A stretch of 12,573 nucleotides of DNA, taken from an uncultured cyanobacterium (lineage in GTDB: Bacteria > Cyanobacteriota > Cyanobacteriia > Cyanobacteriales > Geitlerinemataceae). Both the position numbers and the translations under genes were made by a program. The stretch is from contig CAKZKB010000345.1 in the NCBI GenBank assembly GCA_937121005.1, forward strand, positions 1 through 12,573. Reading direction: 5' to 3'. Positions 10,330 to 12,573 of the stretch are shown piece by piece; position 1 is the stretch's first letter, and every line of letters starts with the position of its first letter. The notes beneath the pieces were generated by a model that saw only the letters and a program-made list of their open reading frames with translations, searched no databases and had not been told where the DNA came from.

Positions 10330-12573
10330 TTAAAACTGAATTGAAAATTTTGTACCCTCTCGAGTATCGAGACTCAAAACACCGTCGAGTTGCGCGGTTA
10401 AATTGCTCACCAATTGCAATCCTAAAGAGTCTACCTCCTCAATGTTGAAGTTGGCGGGTAAGCCGATACCATCATCGCTGACAGCGAGTTCTAGACCGCG
10501 ATCGGCGCGCCTCAACTGGACGCGCAACCGACCTTTTTTGCCGTTGGGAAAGGCATATTTAAGCGCGTTGGAAACGAGCTCTGTCACGATCAGACCGCAG
10601 GGAATCGCCGTATCGATATCTAGAGGAATGCGATCGCACTCAAGTTTTAACTCGACGCGATCGCCTCGATAAGAACTGAACAAGTTTAGGGCCAAGTTCT
10701 CCAAATATTCAGCCGCATCGATACTGGTTAAATCGTCAGTACGGTACAGTTTTTCGTGAATGAGAGCCATCGATCGCACTCGGTTGTAACAATCTTGAAA
10801 CAGCATCACGGCGCGATCGTCGTCAATATATCCCGATTGCAGTTTCAGCAAGCTCGAAACAATTTGCAAGTTGTTTTTCACTCGGTGGTGAATCTCTTTG
10901 AGCAAGACTTCTTTTTCTCGCAGTGACTCCACCAGTTGTCCTTCCACTTGTTTGCGATCGCTGATATCGACCCAATAACCAATAATCTCTAAAGGTTGAC
11001 CCGATTTATCGCGCACTAATTTCAGTTGGTCGTAAATCCAACAGTAGGTTCCATCTTGTTTGCGAAAGCGATATTCGTGGCTGTAGGTTCCGCGATCGAA
11101 TAACGGTTCTAAGCCAACAGTTTGGATGCGCCGCGCATCCTCTGGGTGCAAGCAACTATACCAAAATCCCGGCGCTTTCATCTGGTCTTCCGTGTAACCT
11201 AGTAAGGTCAAAGCGTTGTGACTGACGAAGGTGGCGTGATAGTCGGGAGTCGCTTGAATACTATACAAAATTCCCGGACTCGAAGCCAACAAATATTGGA
11301 GTCGCTCTCGAACAACTTGCCGTTCGAGTTCCGTGCGGCGGGTTTCGGTAATATCATTTTGAATCCCTAAGTAATGGGTGAGTTTTCCAGCCGAGTCGTA
11401 AATGGGAGATAAACTCAGTTCGTTCCAAAACAAACTCCCATCTTTGCGATAGTTGCGAACGACAACAGTACAGCTTTCGCGATTTTTGAGTGCTTTTCGC
11501 ATCACATCGAGTTCGGGTTGTTCTGTATCGTTTCCTTGCAAAAAACGACAGTTGCGACCGATGACTTCGGCGGCACTGTAGCCAGTCGTGCGCTCGAAAG
11601 CAGGATTCACAAATACCGTCGGAAAATGGGGTTGGGTGGCATCGACTAAAACAATTCCGTTGCTACTCGCAGCGATCGCGCGTTCGCTGAGGCGCAATGC
11701 TTCGAGTAATTGTGCTTGCGCCAAAGCAATTCCCACTTGATTGGCGAGGGGTTGTAGGAGTTCGATTTCAAATTCCGTCCACTGTCGCGGACTTCGACAT
11801 TGGTGAGCGATAATAAATCCCCATAAATCGTGGTTTTGTAAAATGGGAACGACTAATTTAGCGCGCACGCACCATCCATCGAGAAATTCGACCAAGCAGG
11901 GAGTTACATCTGCATAGGATTTGTAGGTATCGTCGATCGCCTTAACTTTTCCCGTGCGATATAACTGCTGGTATTCGGGGGGAAACGTTTCTGGAGGGAA
12001 ACAAATATCGAGGATTTTCGGCCATCCCGGCAGCACTTCTTCGGAAATGGTACAACCTGTGCCGTCGGGGAAGACTTGGTAAACGATGGCGCGATCGCAC
12101 TGCAACATTTTTCGCACTTCCGAAACGGTGGTCTGCAAAATCTCATCGAGGTGCAGGGATTGACGAATTTTTAAGGCAATGTTGGCAAACAAACGCGCTT
12201 TTTCGTTTTGCCATTGCAAGTGTCGTTCGGTAGTATCGCGATCGAAGGCAGCAGCCAAAACATTGGCCGCACTTTGTAAAAAGTGAACGTCGTCGTTGTT
12301 GTAGCGGTGGGTACGATCGCTGTAAACTGCGAGTTCTCCCCAGCCGTTAGTCTGACCGCAAATACCAACGCTCAAACCGCGATGGCAGTTATCTCGGTAA
12401 GGTTGAGGATCGACAGAAAGAGTCTCTATTTTTAATTCGTAACCGTTGGCGGGTTCGTTGGCTAAAATAGCGTAGTTTCCAGTTTCATCGCGCACGGCTA
12501 GAGTTAAAAAGGCAGTCCTTTCGGCATCGGTTTCGAGGATTTTACAGTATTCGACTTTCAACCCTCGGGCCAC
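10330..12573 (-). CDS. GAF-GAF-LOV-PAS-HisKA_2 sensor histidine kinase, N terminus outside the window
   Basis: The visible 747 residues lack a proper start; the reading frame is open to the edge, so numbering is relative. Modules: end of a GAF domain (about 1-112, with DDVHFLQSAANVLAAAF); a second GAF of phytochrome/cyanobacteriochrome type (about 125-290) with DICF (C191) and C226 in TPCLVEFL, then VRAKLVVPI and LWGFIIAHQCRSPRQW; a LOV domain (about 296-415) with GRNCRFLQ (adduct Cys C342), N374, N384 and Q405; a PAS domain with PAC (about 425-545); and HisKA_2 with EIHHRVKNNLQ (phosphoacceptor probably H563), followed by HATPase with N669 and SDDGIGLP. No transmembrane helix is visible, so the protein seems cytosolic. 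It heads an operon with a REC-kinase and a REC-EAL protein. The LOV call is strong; bilin binding by the GAF is only possible. Confidence 0.93.
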   Translation of the reverse strand: MARGLKVEYCKILETDAERTAFLTLAVRDETGNYAILANEPANGYELKIETLSVDPQPYRDNCHRGLSVGICGQTNGWGELAVYSDRTHRYNNDDVHFLQSAANVLAAAFDRDTTERHLQWQNEKARLFANIALKIRQSLHLDEILQTTVSEVRKMLQCDRAIVYQVFPDGTGCTISEEVLPGWPKILDICFPPETFPPEYQQLYRTGKVKAIDDTYKSYADVTPCLVEFLDGWCVRAKLVVPILQNHDLWGFIIAHQCRSPRQWTEFEIELLQPLANQVGIALAQAQLLEALRLSERAIAASSNGIVLVDATQPHFPTVFVNPAFERTTGYSAAEVIGRNCRFLQGNDTEQPELDVMRKALKNRESCTVVVRNYRKDGSLFWNELSLSPIYDSAGKLTHYLGIQNDITETRRTELERQVVRERLQYLLASSPGILYSIQATPDYHATFVSHNALTLLGYTEDQMKAPGFWYSCLHPEDARRIQTVGLEPLFDRGTYSHEYRFRKQDGTYCWIYDQLKLVRDKSGQPLEIIGYWVDISDRKQVEGQLVESLREKEVLLKEIHHRVKNNLQIVSSLLKLQSGYIDDDRAVMLFQDCYNRVRSMALIHEKLYRTDDLTSIDAAEYLENLALNLFSSYRGDRVELKLECDRIPLDIDTAIPCGLIVTELVSNALKYAFPNGKKGRLRVQLRRADRGLELAVSDDGIGLPANFNIEEVDSLGLQLVSNLTAQLDGVLSLDTREGTKFSIQF

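Overview
The window is cyanobacterial chromosomal DNA. It is dense in HIP1-type GCGATCGC octamers and carries a carboxysome shell gene (ccmK4), two gene families known almost only from cyanobacteria (DUF1822, DUF1830), a cyanobacterial-type rnpB and typical cyanobacterial dispersed repeats. Gene content suggests a free-living, possibly motile, possibly filamentous species. I cannot name the genus.

Layout. 1-70: tandem octamers and a C-rich stretch (G-quadruplex motif on the minus strand). 70-507 (-): ComFB-domain protein. 723-1202 (+): short DUF1822 protein. 1208-1567 (-): ccmK4, whose stop codon lies 5 bp from that of the DUF1822 gene. 1733-2008 (-): DUF1830 protein. 2258-3325 (-): UPF0718/ArsP-type permease, divergent from deoC (3398-4072, +). 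4066-4464: repeat-rich and gene-free. 4465-6156 (+): PilB/GspE ATPase, bracketed by a 120-bp inverted repeat (4207-4326 and 6231-6350, 90% identical). 6411-6995 (+): Uma2-family protein. 7031-7414 (+): RNase P RNA. 7421-12573 (-): three closely spaced signalling genes.

The most interesting region is the right-hand 5.1 kb. Read on the minus strand it runs: (1) a large sensor kinase, cut by the window edge, with GAF, cyanobacteriochrome-like GAF, LOV, PAS and HisKA_2/HATPase modules; (2) a REC-HisKA-HATPase protein; (3) a REC-GGDEF-EAL protein whose GGDEF signature is destroyed (SDSKF) but whose EAL residues are intact. Gaps are 28 and 34 nt, so this looks like one operon. The LOV motif (GRNCRFLQ plus the two Asn and one Gln flavin contacts) is complete. 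The simplest reading is a light-input phosphorelay ending in a c-di-GMP phosphodiesterase. A PilB-type motor and a ComFB-domain protein (a family reported to include cyclic-dinucleotide receptors) lie within about 12 kb. This fits light control of c-di-GMP-dependent surface behaviour, but the link to pili is inference from proximity only.

A second theme is repeat-driven remodelling. The stop codons of comFB, deoC and pilB all sit at the edge of repeated or low-complexity DNA, the 5' leader of pilB is low-complexity repeat, and rnpB carries HIP1 cores in two structural elements.
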